Assembly: GCF_900492205.1 (NCBI RefSeq)
Contig: NZ_UEYQ01000013.1
Coordinates: forward strand, 30,511-94,510
DNA from: Ciceribacter sp. T2.26MG-112.2
Lineage (GTDB): Bacteria > Pseudomonadota > Alphaproteobacteria > Rhizobiales > Rhizobiaceae
Direction: 5' to 3'
Length of the DNA stretch: 64,000 nt
In this document: one piece after another, positions 7,074 to 16,129 of the stretch
Numbering within the stretch: position 1 is the stretch's first letter
How the letters are laid out: every line of letters begins with the position of its first letter
Notes under the pieces: generated by a model
Database searches by the model: none
Told to the model about the DNA's origin: nothing
What the model saw: the letters and a program-made list of their open reading frames with translations, nothing else
Position numbers and translations under genes: made by a program

Positions 7074-7823
7074 TTAAGGTATCGGGTATGCTGTATTAGT
7101 TATCTCTGAATAGAGCTCTGCCCGTGAGCTTATTAGACGCCCAAAATCGTGTCGAACCAGTAAATCTCCACAAATAAGATCGATTCCCGCCCGGTCGATG
7201 CCACAAAAAGCCCATTTTCCCGGGTTCTGCCCGCAGCGTCCGGTGGCCAGAAGGCTGGCGAGTTCTGGTTTCGTACCTGCTAATTCTCGCACTAGCTCGA
7301 CCTCCTGTCCGGAGATTTCGCCGCCTGTTTCGGCGGCGATGACGAAGTCCTCGCCCGGCAGGAGATAGGCGCGGCCGAAGCCGCCGTTGAGGCTTGCCGA
7401 CTGCGGCGCGAGGCGGAAGAAGCGGAAATCGGGAAAATCGATGTAGAGCTTCGCCTTCGGGTGGCGGGCGATGAACCGCGCCCGCAGGCGCTGGTGGACG
7501 GGGCCGTCACGCTCGACCGTTTCGGCCAGGCAGGAGAGGGTGAGGCGCGGATGAGCCAGCGGGTCGCCCTTGCCGGGCTCGCCGGCCAGCAGGGATACCC
7601 TTCGATCCTTGGCGAGCGCCCTGGTATGCGCCGAGAGCGCCGAGACGAGGATGACCGGGCTGCCGTCGGTATCCGTTGCCAGCAGCACGCGGCTGACCGA
7701 GGGATAACCGCTTTCCGGCTCGAGCACGGCAAGGGCGACATAACGCGCCGACCTGAGAAGACGACGGGCAAGCATGCGTGCCTCATCGTCCGTCTCGCGT
7801 ATCACCGATGGTTTGTCCGTCAT
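7074..7823 (-). CDS. HugZ-like / PNPOx-fold flavoprotein with C-terminal DUF2470-type domain
   Basis: A 249-residue protein. The N-terminal half ('ARMLARRLLRSARYVALAVLEPESGYPSVSRVLLATDTDGSPVILVSALSAHTRAL') is the split-barrel FMN-binding fold of pyridoxamine-phosphate-oxidase relatives, and the C-terminal part ('GIDRAGIDLICGDLLVRHDFG') resembles the domain found in HugZ-type haem-degrading proteins. The start at 7823 is chosen from homology; an in-frame ATG lies 42 nt further upstream at 7865. It follows choV by 42 bp and is probably the last gene of the choXWV transcription unit. Whether it binds haem or flavin here cannot be read directly. Confidence 0.72.
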   Translation of the reverse strand: MTDKPSVIRETDDEARMLARRLLRSARYVALAVLEPESGYPSVSRVLLATDTDGSPVILVSALSAHTRALAKDRRVSLLAGEPGKGDPLAHPRLTLSCLAETVERDGPVHQRLRARFIARHPKAKLYIDFPDFRFFRLAPQSASLNGGFGRAYLLPGEDFVIAAETGGEISGQEVELVRELAGTKPELASLLATGRCGQNPGKWAFCGIDRAGIDLICGDLLVRHDFGRLISSRAELYSEITNTAYPIP

Positions 7824-7865
7824 GGTTCTTTCCGTTTCACGCGATCGCCTGAACGGATCGTCCAT

Positions 7866-8912
7866 TCAGGCCTTGCGCCGGTGCAGGGTCAATCCGGCGA
7901 CGACATCCTGGGCGGAGATCGTCCCGATGATCGCGCCATTGTCAACCACGCCGATCGTGCCGGGTTGTCGCGCCAAAACGTCGAGGATCTCGACGAGCGG
8001 CGTTTCCGGCCTGGCCGTGCCGGCGACGGCCCCTTGAGAGCTGGCTGTGACGATGCCGTGATGCATGACGTCGCGGGCCGTCAGCATGTTGATCGGGTTC
8101 ATGTTCTGCACGAAGTCGGCGACATACTGGTCGGCCGGGTTGCGGACGATTTCCTGCGGCGTGCCGCACTGGATGATGCGTCCGCCTTCCATGATGGCGA
8201 TGCGGTTGCCGATGCGGAAGGCCTCGTCGAGGTCATGGCTGACGAACAGGATGGTCTTCTTCAGGCGATGCTGGAATTCGAGAAGTTCGTCCTGCAGCCG
8301 GGTGCGGATCAGCGGGTCGAGGGCCGAGAAGGGTTCGTCCATCAAAAGGATCGGTGCGCCGGTGGCAAAGGCGCGGGCGAGCCCGACGCGCTGCTGCATG
8401 CCGCCCGAGAGCTCGTTGACCTTGCGATCGGCCCATTGGGTGAGGTTGACGAGTTCCAGCTGTTCGCCGACGGCGCGGCGGCGATCGGCCTCCGCGACAC
8501 CTGCGAGTTCCAGCCCGAAGCCGACATTTTCCGCCACCGTGCGCCAGGGCAGCAGACCGAACTGCTGGAACACCATCGAGACGGTGTGCATGCGCAGGTC
8601 GCGCAATTGTTGCGGCGTACAGGTGTAGGGATTGGTGGTCCGGCCTTCGTTGAATACCTGGACATCGCCGCGCACCACCGGGGCAAGCCCGTTGACGGCG
8701 CGCAGAAGCGTCGACTTGCCCGAGCCGGACAGGCCCATGAGCACCAGGATCTCGCCCTCCTTGATCTCGAGCGAGGCATTGGCGACGCCGAGCACCAGAC
8801 CGGTCTCGGCGCTGATCTCGTCGCGGCTGCGTCCCGCATCCGCCAGGTTGAGCGCCCGCTGCGGATTTGATCCGAATATGATCGAGACATTGTCGAACAG
8901 GACGGCGGTCAT
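7866..8912 (-). CDS. choV: Choline ABC transporter ATP-binding protein
   Basis: A 348-residue ATPase of the ProV/OpuAA osmoprotectant family. Walker A 'MGLSGSGKST', signature 'ELSGGMQQRVGLARA' and Walker B 'ILLMDEPFSALDP' are intact, and the C-terminus has the CBS-like region ('NMLTARDVMHHGIV', 'GVVDNGAIIGTISAQDVVAGL') typical of this family. The N-terminal 'MTAVLFDNVSIIFGSNPQRAL' extension is also characteristic. The start overlaps the choW stop codon as ATGA, showing translational coupling. It powers uptake of choline delivered by ChoX through ChoW. Confidence 0.9.
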   Translation of the reverse strand: MTAVLFDNVSIIFGSNPQRALNLADAGRSRDEISAETGLVLGVANASLEIKEGEILVLMGLSGSGKSTLLRAVNGLAPVVRGDVQVFNEGRTTNPYTCTPQQLRDLRMHTVSMVFQQFGLLPWRTVAENVGFGLELAGVAEADRRRAVGEQLELVNLTQWADRKVNELSGGMQQRVGLARAFATGAPILLMDEPFSALDPLIRTRLQDELLEFQHRLKKTILFVSHDLDEAFRIGNRIAIMEGGRIIQCGTPQEIVRNPADQYVADFVQNMNPINMLTARDVMHHGIVTASSQGAVAGTARPETPLVEILDVLARQPGTIGVVDNGAIIGTISAQDVVAGLTLHRRKA

Positions 8913-9784
8913 GCGGCGTCTCCTTCGTCGGATGACCGGAAGATGCGATCGAGGATGATGGCGAGGATGACGATGCACAGGCCGGAATCGAAGCCCTTGG
9001 CGATGTTGACGGTGTTGAGCGCGCGGACGACCGGCACGCCGAGGCCGCTGGCGCCGACCAGCGCGGCGATCACCACCATCGACAGCGACAGCATGATCGT
9101 CTGGGTGAGACCGGCCATGATCTGCGGCATGGCGAAGGGCAATTCGACCTTGCGCAGCACCTGGGAGGGGGTGGCGCCGAAGGCCTGGGCCGCTTCCACC
9201 AGGGAGGGCGGGGTCGAGATGATGCCGAGGCGGGTGAGCCGGATCGGCGCGGGGATGGCGAAGATGACGGTGGCGATCAGGCCCGGCACCATGCCGAGGC
9301 CGAACAGGATGAGCGCCGGAATCAGGTAGACGAAGGTCGGGATCGTCTGCATCAAGTCGAGAATGGGCCGGATGATCGAATAGAGCCAGGGGCGCCTGGC
9401 CGCGGCGATGCCGATCGGAACGCCGACCACCATCGATACGCCGGTGGCGGCGAGCACCAGCGCCAGCGTCTCCATCGTCTCTTTCCAGTAGCCCTGGTTG
9501 TAGATCACCAGCAGACCGACGAGCGTGAAGGCGGCGACGCCGAGCGATCGGCGCATGAACCAGGCCACGCCGGTGAAGATGGCGATCATCAGCAGCGGAT
9601 AGAAGTCCGCCAAGGCCGTGCCCTTCAGATAGGGGGCTTGGAGGACGAACAGCATCGCATTGATCGAGGCGTTCAGGATCATCGCGATGAAGTCGAAGAA
9701 GAATTTGAGATTGGTGGTCAGCCAGTCGACCGCGTGCTTTGCGCCCATCCCGATCGGGATCTTGTAATCTGTCAGCCAGTCCAT
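8909..9784 (-). CDS. choW: Choline ABC transporter permease
   Basis: A 291-residue inner-membrane protein with about seven hydrophobic segments and the ProW/OpuAB permease motif 'EAAQAFGATPSQVLRKVELPFAMPQIMAGLTQTIMLSLSMVVIAALVG', which contains the EAA coupling loop. The start at 9784 (MDWLTDYKIPIG) is supported by the conserved N-terminus. It sits between choX and choV in the gene order known from Sinorhizobium meliloti. A stem-loop separates it from choX. Confidence 0.9.
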   Translation of the reverse strand: MDWLTDYKIPIGMGAKHAVDWLTTNLKFFFDFIAMILNASINAMLFVLQAPYLKGTALADFYPLLMIAIFTGVAWFMRRSLGVAAFTLVGLLVIYNQGYWKETMETLALVLAATGVSMVVGVPIGIAAARRPWLYSIIRPILDLMQTIPTFVYLIPALILFGLGMVPGLIATVIFAIPAPIRLTRLGIISTPPSLVEAAQAFGATPSQVLRKVELPFAMPQIMAGLTQTIMLSLSMVVIAALVGASGLGVPVVRALNTVNIAKGFDSGLCIVILAIILDRIFRSSDEGDAA

Positions 9785-9826
9785 GGTTCCCCGGTGCCTT
9801 TTCGGCTTGTCATGCTCCTGATGAAG

Positions 9827-9850
9827 AAGGAGCGGCTCTCGCCGCTCCTT
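9827..9850 (-). promoter_or_regulatory. Stem-loop between choX and choW
   Basis: AAGGAGCGGC (9827-9836) and GCCGCTCCTT (9841-9850) make a perfect 10-bp stem with a 4-nt loop in the 80-bp choX-choW gap. Such structures commonly protect or partly terminate the binding-protein mRNA so that more binding protein than transporter is made. The T-run after it on the minus strand is short (CTTCTTC). Confidence 0.6.
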
Positions 9851-9864
9851 AAGGTCACTTGCCG

Positions 9865-10818
9865 TTAGAGGCCGAGCGCGCTCTTGACCGCCGGCAGGGC
9901 CTCGCCGCCGTCCTTGGTGGTGACGCCGGCCAGCCAGGGCTCGATCGCCGCGCCATTGGCCTTCAGCCAGTCGGTGGCCGCGACTTCCGGATCCTTGCCG
10001 TCGTTGAGGATGCCGCCCATGACCTCGTTCTCCATGTCGAGCGAGAACTTGAGGTTGGTGATGAACTTGCCGACGTTCGGGCATTCGGCGAGATAGCCGG
10101 CGCGGACATTGGTGAAGACTTCGGCGCCGCCGAAGTTCGGGCCGAAGGTCGCGTCGCCGCCGGTCAGGTAGGTCAGCTTGAAGGTGGAGTTCATCGGGTG
10201 GGGAGCCCAGCCGAGGAAGACCACCGGTGCGCCGTCCTGCTCGGCGCGGGCGACCTGCGCCAGCATGCCCTGCTCGGACGACTCGACGACCTCGAAGCCT
10301 TCCAGGCCGAATTCGTTCTTCTCGATCATTTCGAGCACGAGGCGGTTGCCGTCATTGCCCGGCTCGATGCCGTAGATCTTGCTGTCAAGCGCATCCTTCT
10401 GCTTGGCGATGTCGGCGAAATCCTTGATGCCGAGTTCTGCGCCCTTGGCATTGGTGGCCAGCGTGTACTTGGCGCCTTCGAGATTGGGCCCGTGGGTTTC
10501 GATCGACTTGTCTTCGGTGAAGGGCTTGATGTCGTTGGCCTGGCTGGGCATCCAGTTGCCGAGGAAGACGTCGATGTCCTTGTTCTTCATCGAGGTGAAG
10601 GTCACAGGCAGCGACAGGACCGTGACCGAGGTCTCGTAGCCAAGCGCCTTGAGCAGTACGGATGCGGTGGCGGTGGTCGAGGTGATGTCGGTCCAGCCGA
10701 CATCGGCAAAGCGCACGGTGGCGCAGCCTTCGCCTTCGGCCGCCATGGACGGGGCGGTGGACAAGGCAAGGATCGCGGCGGTGGCGATCGTGAAACGCTG
10801 GAAATTGACTTTGGTCAT
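9865..10818 (-). CDS. choX: Choline-binding periplasmic protein
   Basis: A 317-residue binding protein with a signal peptide (AILALSTAPSMA) and a type II ProX/OpuAC-like fold. The choline-cage residues known from S. meliloti ChoX (Trp43, Asp45, Trp90, Tyr119, Asn156, Trp205) are all present here shifted by one position: W42 and D44 in 'GWTD', W89 in 'LGNWMP', Y118 in 'KYTLATN', N155 in 'IEPGN', W204 in 'LGWAPHP'. The start at 10818 follows a GGGAGC ribosome-binding site. It should bind choline, and acetylcholine less tightly. First gene of the choXWV unit. Confidence 0.94.
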   Translation of the reverse strand: MTKVNFQRFTIATAAILALSTAPSMAAEGEGCATVRFADVGWTDITSTTATASVLLKALGYETSVTVLSLPVTFTSMKNKDIDVFLGNWMPSQANDIKPFTEDKSIETHGPNLEGAKYTLATNAKGAELGIKDFADIAKQKDALDSKIYGIEPGNDGNRLVLEMIEKNEFGLEGFEVVESSEQGMLAQVARAEQDGAPVVFLGWAPHPMNSTFKLTYLTGGDATFGPNFGGAEVFTNVRAGYLAECPNVGKFITNLKFSLDMENEVMGGILNDGKDPEVAATDWLKANGAAIEPWLAGVTTKDGGEALPAVKSALGL

Positions 10819-11111
10819 CGAGATGCTCCCGTTTTTTAATGTTCCCAAGTCAACAATCTATACACCACAAAAGCAAGCGCACACGCGCATTTGCGCCTTA
10901 TTCCCCTCCCTGTTTGCGACGTTGTGCCTAGCTTCCGGATCGATTCTTAAGTCGCGCTTGACCCTGCCGGAGCCCCTGAGATCATTGCGCATCCCGGCCT
11001 TGCCGAAAGCCGCGGCATAGCGTCCTGTGGAAATCGCCGCAGGAGTGCTATAGTTTACCATCTGGACGCCCCGCATCATCGCGGCGCGCCGCGAATTCAA
11101 AGGGAGAGTTC

Positions 11112-11495
11112 ATGAAACTTCGTTGTCTGATCCTGGCTGCCGCGCTGACCGTTCCGGCAGCCGCAGCCTTCGCCGAAGGTGATGCCGTCGCCGGAGCCAA
11201 GGTGTTCAAGCAGTGCCAGGCCTGCCACTCGGCCGTCGATGCCAAGAACAAGGTCGGCCCGACCCTGATGGGCGTCATCGATCGCCCGGTCGCCACCGTC
11301 GAGGGCTTCAAGTATTCGAAGGCGATGACGGAGTTCGGCGCCGACGGCAAGGTCTGGTCCGAGCAGCTTCTGACCGAGTACCTGCCCAAGCCGCGCGAAC
11401 TGGTCAAGGGCACGACCATGACCTTTGCCGGGCTGAAGAAGCCGGAAGACATCGCCAATGTCATCGCCTATCTGAAGAACCCGACCGCCAAGTAA
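11112..11495 (+). CDS. Class I c-type cytochrome (cytochrome c2 family)
   Basis: A 127-residue protein with a Sec signal peptide (MKLRCLILAAALTVPAAAAFA) and a single haem-attachment motif CQACH at residues 35-39. 'GPTLMGVIDRPVATVEGFKYSKAM' and 'KGTTMTFAGLKKPEDIANVIAYLK' match the cytochrome c2 fold, with the second Met of 'GTTMTF' as the likely distal haem ligand. It should be a soluble periplasmic electron carrier. It is a single-gene unit with its own strong terminator. Confidence 0.9.
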   Translation: MKLRCLILAAALTVPAAAAFAEGDAVAGAKVFKQCQACHSAVDAKNKVGPTLMGVIDRPVATVEGFKYSKAMTEFGADGKVWSEQLLTEYLPKPRELVKGTTMTFAGLKKPEDIANVIAYLKNPTAK

Positions 11496-11523
11496 TCGGC
11501 TCGGGTGATCAATCCTTGATCTA

Positions 11524-11560
11524 CGGGTAGCGGCGCGCAGGCGTGCCGCTACCCGTTTTT
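11524..11560 (+). terminator. Rho-independent terminator of the cytochrome c gene
   Basis: CGGGTAGCGGC (11524-11534) and GCCGCTACCCG (11545-11555) form an 11-bp perfect stem followed by TTTTT. Confidence 0.9.
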
Positions 11561-11725
11561 ATTTGCCCGCTCTTGCAGGCGCTTCGCCAGCCTCCATATC
11601 AGACCAGTATTTTTCTGTCCGGCGCAAGCGACGGCGGTTCTAATATCATTGATTTGTTATAAGGTTGCGGTCACATGCCGCTTGGGCCGGGCCAAGAACC
11701 GGCGACAGTTCAGGGAGACGATCGC

Positions 11726-12814
11726 ATGGCCTCGCTACAGTCCTTCGACAGCGAAATCGAGAAGACCCGCACCATCGTCAACGAAGTCAGGGGCAAGATG
11801 GAGCAGTCGGGCGTCGTGCTCGACCAGTTTGCCAAGGCCGATACCAAGCTCGGTGATGTCAATTTCGACATCGAGAACGCGCGCATCGAGGACGTCATCA
11901 AGCAGCAGAAGGTGATGGAGGCGAACATCGCCGACCTGATCATCGGTCTCGAGGACGCCACCAATGTGTTCGGCGCCGAATTCGAGAGCATGAAGAGCTA
12001 TACCGGCTACGAGAAGTTCATCGGCATCTTTTCCAAGCAGAAGGCGCAACGCATGCGCACCGACCGTGTGCGCAACATGTCGCTGGCCGGAAACCTGCAG
12101 GAATTGCTGGCAAAATCCGACAGCATCGTCGGCATCCTGAAGGACCAGCGCACCGTGCTCGACCAACGCTATACGAGCTCCGAGCAAAGCCTGATCCAGG
12201 TAATCGAACGGCGCAAGCTGACTGTCGCCAATCTCGAGACGACGCAAAAGCGTATCGAGGAACTGAACCCGATGTTGCTCGACATCGAAAACCGGATCGC
12301 CGCTTCGACCGACCAGTCGGCGCGCACGCAGCTCGAGGGCGAGCGCTCGAAGCTGGCGACCGAATACAACCAGGCGCAGGCCAAGGAGCAGGAGCTTTTG
12401 GCCGAAAGCCAGACGCTCGAGCGCTATACCTCGATGTTCCAGACCTTCGTCGACAGCCTCAACAACCAGATCGCCGCGCAGAACACGCTGATCAACAAGC
12501 TGACCATCGATACCGAGCAGCGCATCGTGCTCTACAAGGCGCTGGAAGACTCGCTGAAGACGGCTGCCCAGCAGGACGTGGCGCACAAGATCAACACGCT
12601 TGGCAGCCAGGTCGATACGGCGGCGGAGGAGACGATGGCCGGCGTCGGTGCCGCCGCCCAGAAGCACATCGGCGACCTCTTGGAACTGCACGAGAAGAAC
12701 ATGCTGGCGACGCAGGACATCCAGCGCCGCAAGAAGCTGGCCGACGAGGCCTTTGCCCGGCGTTTCCAGGCGGTTCTCGACAAGCACAACTCGGCCAATT
12801 ACGTGAAGTCGTGA
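11726..12814 (+). CDS. Coiled-coil protein of unknown function, first gene of the AAA+ operon
   Basis: A 362-residue, mostly alpha-helical protein without signal peptide or membrane segment. Long heptad-rich stretches are visible at about 115-200 ('LDQRYTSSEQSLIQVIERRK') and 215-300. The pattern of helices and conserved Asn/Gln residues ('NNQIAAQNTLINKL') recalls TelA-type toxic-anion-resistance proteins, but this is only a weak resemblance. GGGAG at 11713-11717 lies 8 nt before the start codon. It is followed by a palindromic repeat and then by an unknown protein, a AAA+ ATPase, an unknown protein and a DUF2333-type membrane protein on the same strand, suggesting a multi-protein machine. Confidence 0.75.
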   Translation: MASLQSFDSEIEKTRTIVNEVRGKMEQSGVVLDQFAKADTKLGDVNFDIENARIEDVIKQQKVMEANIADLIIGLEDATNVFGAEFESMKSYTGYEKFIGIFSKQKAQRMRTDRVRNMSLAGNLQELLAKSDSIVGILKDQRTVLDQRYTSSEQSLIQVIERRKLTVANLETTQKRIEELNPMLLDIENRIAASTDQSARTQLEGERSKLATEYNQAQAKEQELLAESQTLERYTSMFQTFVDSLNNQIAAQNTLINKLTIDTEQRIVLYKALEDSLKTAAQQDVAHKINTLGSQVDTAAEETMAGVGAAAQKHIGDLLELHEKNMLATQDIQRRKKLADEAFARRFQAVLDKHNSANYVKS

Positions 12815-12834
12815 TGGGTTTGCTGGAAAAAATC

Positions 12835-12962
12835 CCCTCGCCAACCCCTCCCCACAAGGGGGAGGGGCTTAACCCGTGCATCTGTCCGGTTGAAGTGGCT
12901 CGGCGGCGCTGGGGCTTCTCTCCCCCCTTGTGGGGGAGACGGACGGCAGGCCAGAGGGGGAT
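12835..12962. repeat. Palindromic intergenic repeat (CCTCCCC/GGGGAGG type)
   Basis: CCCCTCCCC-ACAAG-GGGGAGGGG (12845-12867) and CTCCCCCCTTGTGGGGGAG (about 12919-12937) form two strong hairpins about 50 bp apart. The layout, two GC palindromes bounding a variable centre, is that of the mosaic repeats scattered between rhizobial genes. It separates the coiled-coil gene from the rest of the operon and may act as an mRNA processing or partial termination site. Confidence 0.65.
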
Positions 12963-12998
12963 CCGGCATTTCGGTGCAATTGCAGAGGCCTCCCGCCG

Positions 12999-14153
12999 AT
13001 GAACGTCGCTGCCGGCAATAACGGGGCGGTCGCCCAGTATTTCAACACCATTCGCGCAGCGCTCGGTGGGCTGGAGACCTATCTGTCCAATCCCGAGGTC
13101 ACGCTGCCGGGCAGCGGCTTTGCGGGGCAGCTTCTGCTTCCCTATGTCGAGCGGCTGAAAAACTCGTTTGCCTGCTGGGAGAACCGCATCGGATTTACCG
13201 ACCAGTTCCGCATTTCGCGCGCCGAAAGCGGTTTTCCGGTGTTCCAGAACGTGCTGGAACTGGAAAATGACCGGTTGAGTGCGGAAAAGCGGCTCGCCAA
13301 CCTGCCGGACGCCAAGGCGATGCGGTCGGAAATGGTCGACTTCATCCTCCGGCACAAGGCGTTCCCGGCCGCCCTGCAATCGCAGATGGCCGAGCGGATC
13401 TATCTCGAGCAGATCGGCAAGGGTGAGATCTTCTCGCCCTTCGTCCTGCCCGAGACGGTGCGGGTGACGGTCAGCGAAAAATCCGGCAGACCCCTTTACG
13501 TCGTGACCTGGGCGGTGTTCGACGGGACGAGCACGCTGCCGATGATCTATGTCGCGGATGTCGAGGATTCCTCCGACAGCGTCCGCGAATTGCTGGTCGG
13601 CAAGGATGGCAGGCTCAATCCCGATGTCGAGATTCCGCTGCCGGTGGGCGGGCTGCTCAATCCGCAACTCGCCGCGCAATTCGACGATTTCGCCGCCAAG
13701 AACGGAGCCTATTCGCTGACGCCGGCGACGATCGCCACCAATATGGACAAGGATTTTCCGACGCTGCATCCCAAGCAGTTGCGCCGCATCGTCCTCGGGC
13801 CGTTCTATTCGGCGGGCATCACCGAGAACAATGCCCGGATCAACGAGATCCTGTCTCGGGTGCGCAAGCCGGAAAATGCCTGGCTTCTCACCTGGACCAT
13901 GCAGGAAGTGTTTTCCAAGGCCGAGCGACCGGCGGTCAAGGGGTTCTTCTCCTCGACCCCGGCAAGCCAGGAATTCCATATCGAGACCAACGACCTCGAA
14001 GCCGCACGCATGGGCGTCTCGGCCTATGAGAAACACGCGCTGGTGCCGCACGACGCCTACCAGGCGCTCTATGCCTCCGGCGAGGCCAATGCGACCTTCG
14101 GCAATTACAAGGTTCATGTCATTTCCGGGAACAATGTCGTCAGCGAGGTCTAG
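12999..14153 (+). CDS. Conserved protein of unknown function (AAA+ operon)
   Basis: A 384-residue soluble protein I cannot place in a named family. No signal peptide, membrane segment or catalytic motif is evident. The start at 12999 (MNVAAGNNGAVAQYF) is chosen because the open frame upstream runs through the palindromic repeat and reads as non-coding. It ends 3 bp before the AAA+ ATPase gene, so the two are translated together and probably interact. Confidence 0.72.
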   Translation: MNVAAGNNGAVAQYFNTIRAALGGLETYLSNPEVTLPGSGFAGQLLLPYVERLKNSFACWENRIGFTDQFRISRAESGFPVFQNVLELENDRLSAEKRLANLPDAKAMRSEMVDFILRHKAFPAALQSQMAERIYLEQIGKGEIFSPFVLPETVRVTVSEKSGRPLYVVTWAVFDGTSTLPMIYVADVEDSSDSVRELLVGKDGRLNPDVEIPLPVGGLLNPQLAAQFDDFAAKNGAYSLTPATIATNMDKDFPTLHPKQLRRIVLGPFYSAGITENNARINEILSRVRKPENAWLLTWTMQEVFSKAERPAVKGFFSSTPASQEFHIETNDLEAARMGVSAYEKHALVPHDAYQALYASGEANATFGNYKVHVISGNNVVSEV

Positions 14154-14156
14154 CCG

Positions 14157-16079
14157 ATGAGCAACGGGTTGAATGCGGGCCTCACCACCCTTCGCGAAGA
14201 CGAGATCGCCAAACATCTGGCCGTGGCGCAGGCGCTGGTGACGCGCTTCGTGGCGCTCGATCCGGGCGAGGGGGCGGCGGGCACGGCATTGGCCGGCAGC
14301 GGGCGGCGCTTCGTCTCGACGGTCTCGACCGGCGGCGTGCGCCGCACCCGCGAGGTGGAGCTGGCAAAGACCATCCAGTCGGCCGGCAGCAGCGATCCGC
14401 TTCTGTCGCCGACCCAGCATGGCGTGCTCTACCGGGTGCGGCGCGGCATCCAGGTTTCGCTGGCGATCGGCGAAGTGTTCGGCCGGCAGACGGACCTCGA
14501 ACAGTTGCAGGCGCGCAATCTGACCGCGCCTTTGCAGGGCGAGGAGGCAGCGCGATTCAAGGCGCTGTTGTCGGCCTCGGCCTATGTCGCGGCCTTTTCG
14601 CTGGCCGCCTATCTGCTCTCGACGCTTGCCGGCGAGGGCGAGCCGGTCAATGACACGCCGGAACCGGATTTCCTGTTCGACACGCCGCAGGATGCGCTGA
14701 AAAGCATGGTGGCAGGGCTGGACGCGGCGCTCAAGGGCGCGGCTGACGACACGACGCTCGGACAGCGGACGCGCGCCTTTGCCCGTGCGGCGATCGATGG
14801 ATTGTTGACCCGCAAGGCGCGGTTCACCGGGCTTGCGGCGTTCGAGAACACCCATATCCGCATCGATCAGGACGACTTCACCCTCGACGGCTTCGACGTG
14901 GCCCCGGGCCAGCGGCGCAAGCCCCTCGTGATGACCTTCAAGAAGCCGGAGGAAATCGTCGGTAACCACATCGCCAAGTTCCAGGCGATGAAGCTCGCCA
15001 AGATGCTGATGGCCTATGATTTCGACCGGCAGATGAACCCGTTCGTCGAGCTCGGCGGCTTTCTCTTCACCTTCATCGGCGACGGCATGCCGGGGACCGG
15101 CAAGACGATCCTGATCCAGATGATCGCGGGTCTGCTCAACGACTACTGCCAGGTGGCCGGCTATGCCTTCCACTACGAGAATTTCGGCGTCGACCAGATC
15201 TCGTCCTACCAGGGCAAGTCGGGCCAGAACTGCAAAGCCTTCATCGACAATGTCGTCAATCCGCGCGTCATCGGCTTCGGCACGATCGACGACGTCGACC
15301 AGGTGGCGGCGAAGCGTTCCGACGACCGGGCCTCGGCCGGCCAGCACGAGATCACCGCCGTCTTGATGGAGGCCTTTGCAGGGGCGTCTACCGTGGTGCG
15401 CGGCAATTGCACCTTCGGCATGTTCTCCAACTATCCGGAAAACGTCGACGATGCGCTCCGGCAGCGGGCCGGGGCGCGCTGGCTGGTCGACGGGCCGCAG
15501 ACGGAAGAGGACTATATCGACATCTTCGCCCTGCTGATCGGCAAGAACCATTCGATCCCGCTCGGCGAGCATCAGCTGTTTGCCAACCAGGAGATCAAGC
15601 GGGCGGTCGGCGTTTCCTACGAAAAGCACGGACGGCCGGAAGAGGAGGGGCTGGTTGCGGTCTGGGAGCGGTTCGAGAAGGAACGCGGGCGGATCGAGAC
15701 GCTCGCCGACATTGGCGCCTATCTGCACGAGATCAAGCTGGCCGAACCGCGCTTTACCGGCCGGGCGATCAAGAACATCACCGATGCGGTGAAGATGCGT
15801 GCGATGGATGTCGAGCTGCCGGACGACTGGTTCGCGACGCCCGAGGCCTTCATGCACAAGGGCTACGACGAGAAGAAGGCGATGATCGCCGAGCTGCGCG
15901 GGCCGGTGACGATGGAGATGATCCTGCAGGAGATCAACCGCTATGGCGACAGCGAATTCCGCTATGCCGACAAGTCGGACGAGGCGGCGGTCAACGAGAT
16001 CATCCGGCGCGAGAGACAGCGGGAGCGGGCGATCGGCGAGATCGAGGCGATGAAGCGGGAGGGGAAGTGGTCGGCGTGA
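14157..16079 (+). CDS. AAA+ ATPase of an undescribed operon
   Basis: A 640-residue protein. The C-terminal half is a AAA+ module: Walker A 'GDGMPGTGKTI' near residue 308, a Walker-B-like 'VIGFGTIDDVDQVA' near 375, and a sensor-1/arginine-finger region 'CTFGMFSNYPENVDDALRQRAGAR' near 420-440. The N-terminal ~270 residues are helical and of unknown role. No protease motif (HEXXH) follows, so it is not an FtsH. With the coiled-coil and membrane-anchored neighbours it could remodel a membrane-associated complex; that is inference. Stop codon to next gene is 50 bp. Confidence 0.82.
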   Translation: MSNGLNAGLTTLREDEIAKHLAVAQALVTRFVALDPGEGAAGTALAGSGRRFVSTVSTGGVRRTREVELAKTIQSAGSSDPLLSPTQHGVLYRVRRGIQVSLAIGEVFGRQTDLEQLQARNLTAPLQGEEAARFKALLSASAYVAAFSLAAYLLSTLAGEGEPVNDTPEPDFLFDTPQDALKSMVAGLDAALKGAADDTTLGQRTRAFARAAIDGLLTRKARFTGLAAFENTHIRIDQDDFTLDGFDVAPGQRRKPLVMTFKKPEEIVGNHIAKFQAMKLAKMLMAYDFDRQMNPFVELGGFLFTFIGDGMPGTGKTILIQMIAGLLNDYCQVAGYAFHYENFGVDQISSYQGKSGQNCKAFIDNVVNPRVIGFGTIDDVDQVAAKRSDDRASAGQHEITAVLMEAFAGASTVVRGNCTFGMFSNYPENVDDALRQRAGARWLVDGPQTEEDYIDIFALLIGKNHSIPLGEHQLFANQEIKRAVGVSYEKHGRPEEEGLVAVWERFEKERGRIETLADIGAYLHEIKLAEPRFTGRAIKNITDAVKMRAMDVELPDDWFATPEAFMHKGYDEKKAMIAELRGPVTMEMILQEINRYGDSEFRYADKSDEAAVNEIIRRERQRERAIGEIEAMKREGKWSA

Positions 16080-16129
16080 AAGTTAGCTGATGGCTAATTT
16101 TCTTGCCCGACACTTAGGGGCGGTCTATA

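Noticed and set aside
7074..7823. Assignment as a proven haem oxygenase (HugZ)
   Set aside because: The fold fits, but the haem-ligand residues cannot be confirmed by eye and the operon context is choline transport.
11726..12814. Naming the coiled-coil protein TelA
   Set aside because: The resemblance is limited to helix pattern and a few polar residues, too weak for a gene name.
12835..12962. Tandem palindromes as a CRISPR array
   Set aside because: Only two unequal hairpins are present, with no regular repeat-spacer spacing and no cas genes.
12591..15857. Minus-strand open frame of over 1000 codons
   Set aside because: It is antisense to the coiled-coil, unknown and AAA+ genes, has an Arg/His/Gly/Asp-biased composition typical of high-GC shadow frames, and shows no domain motif.
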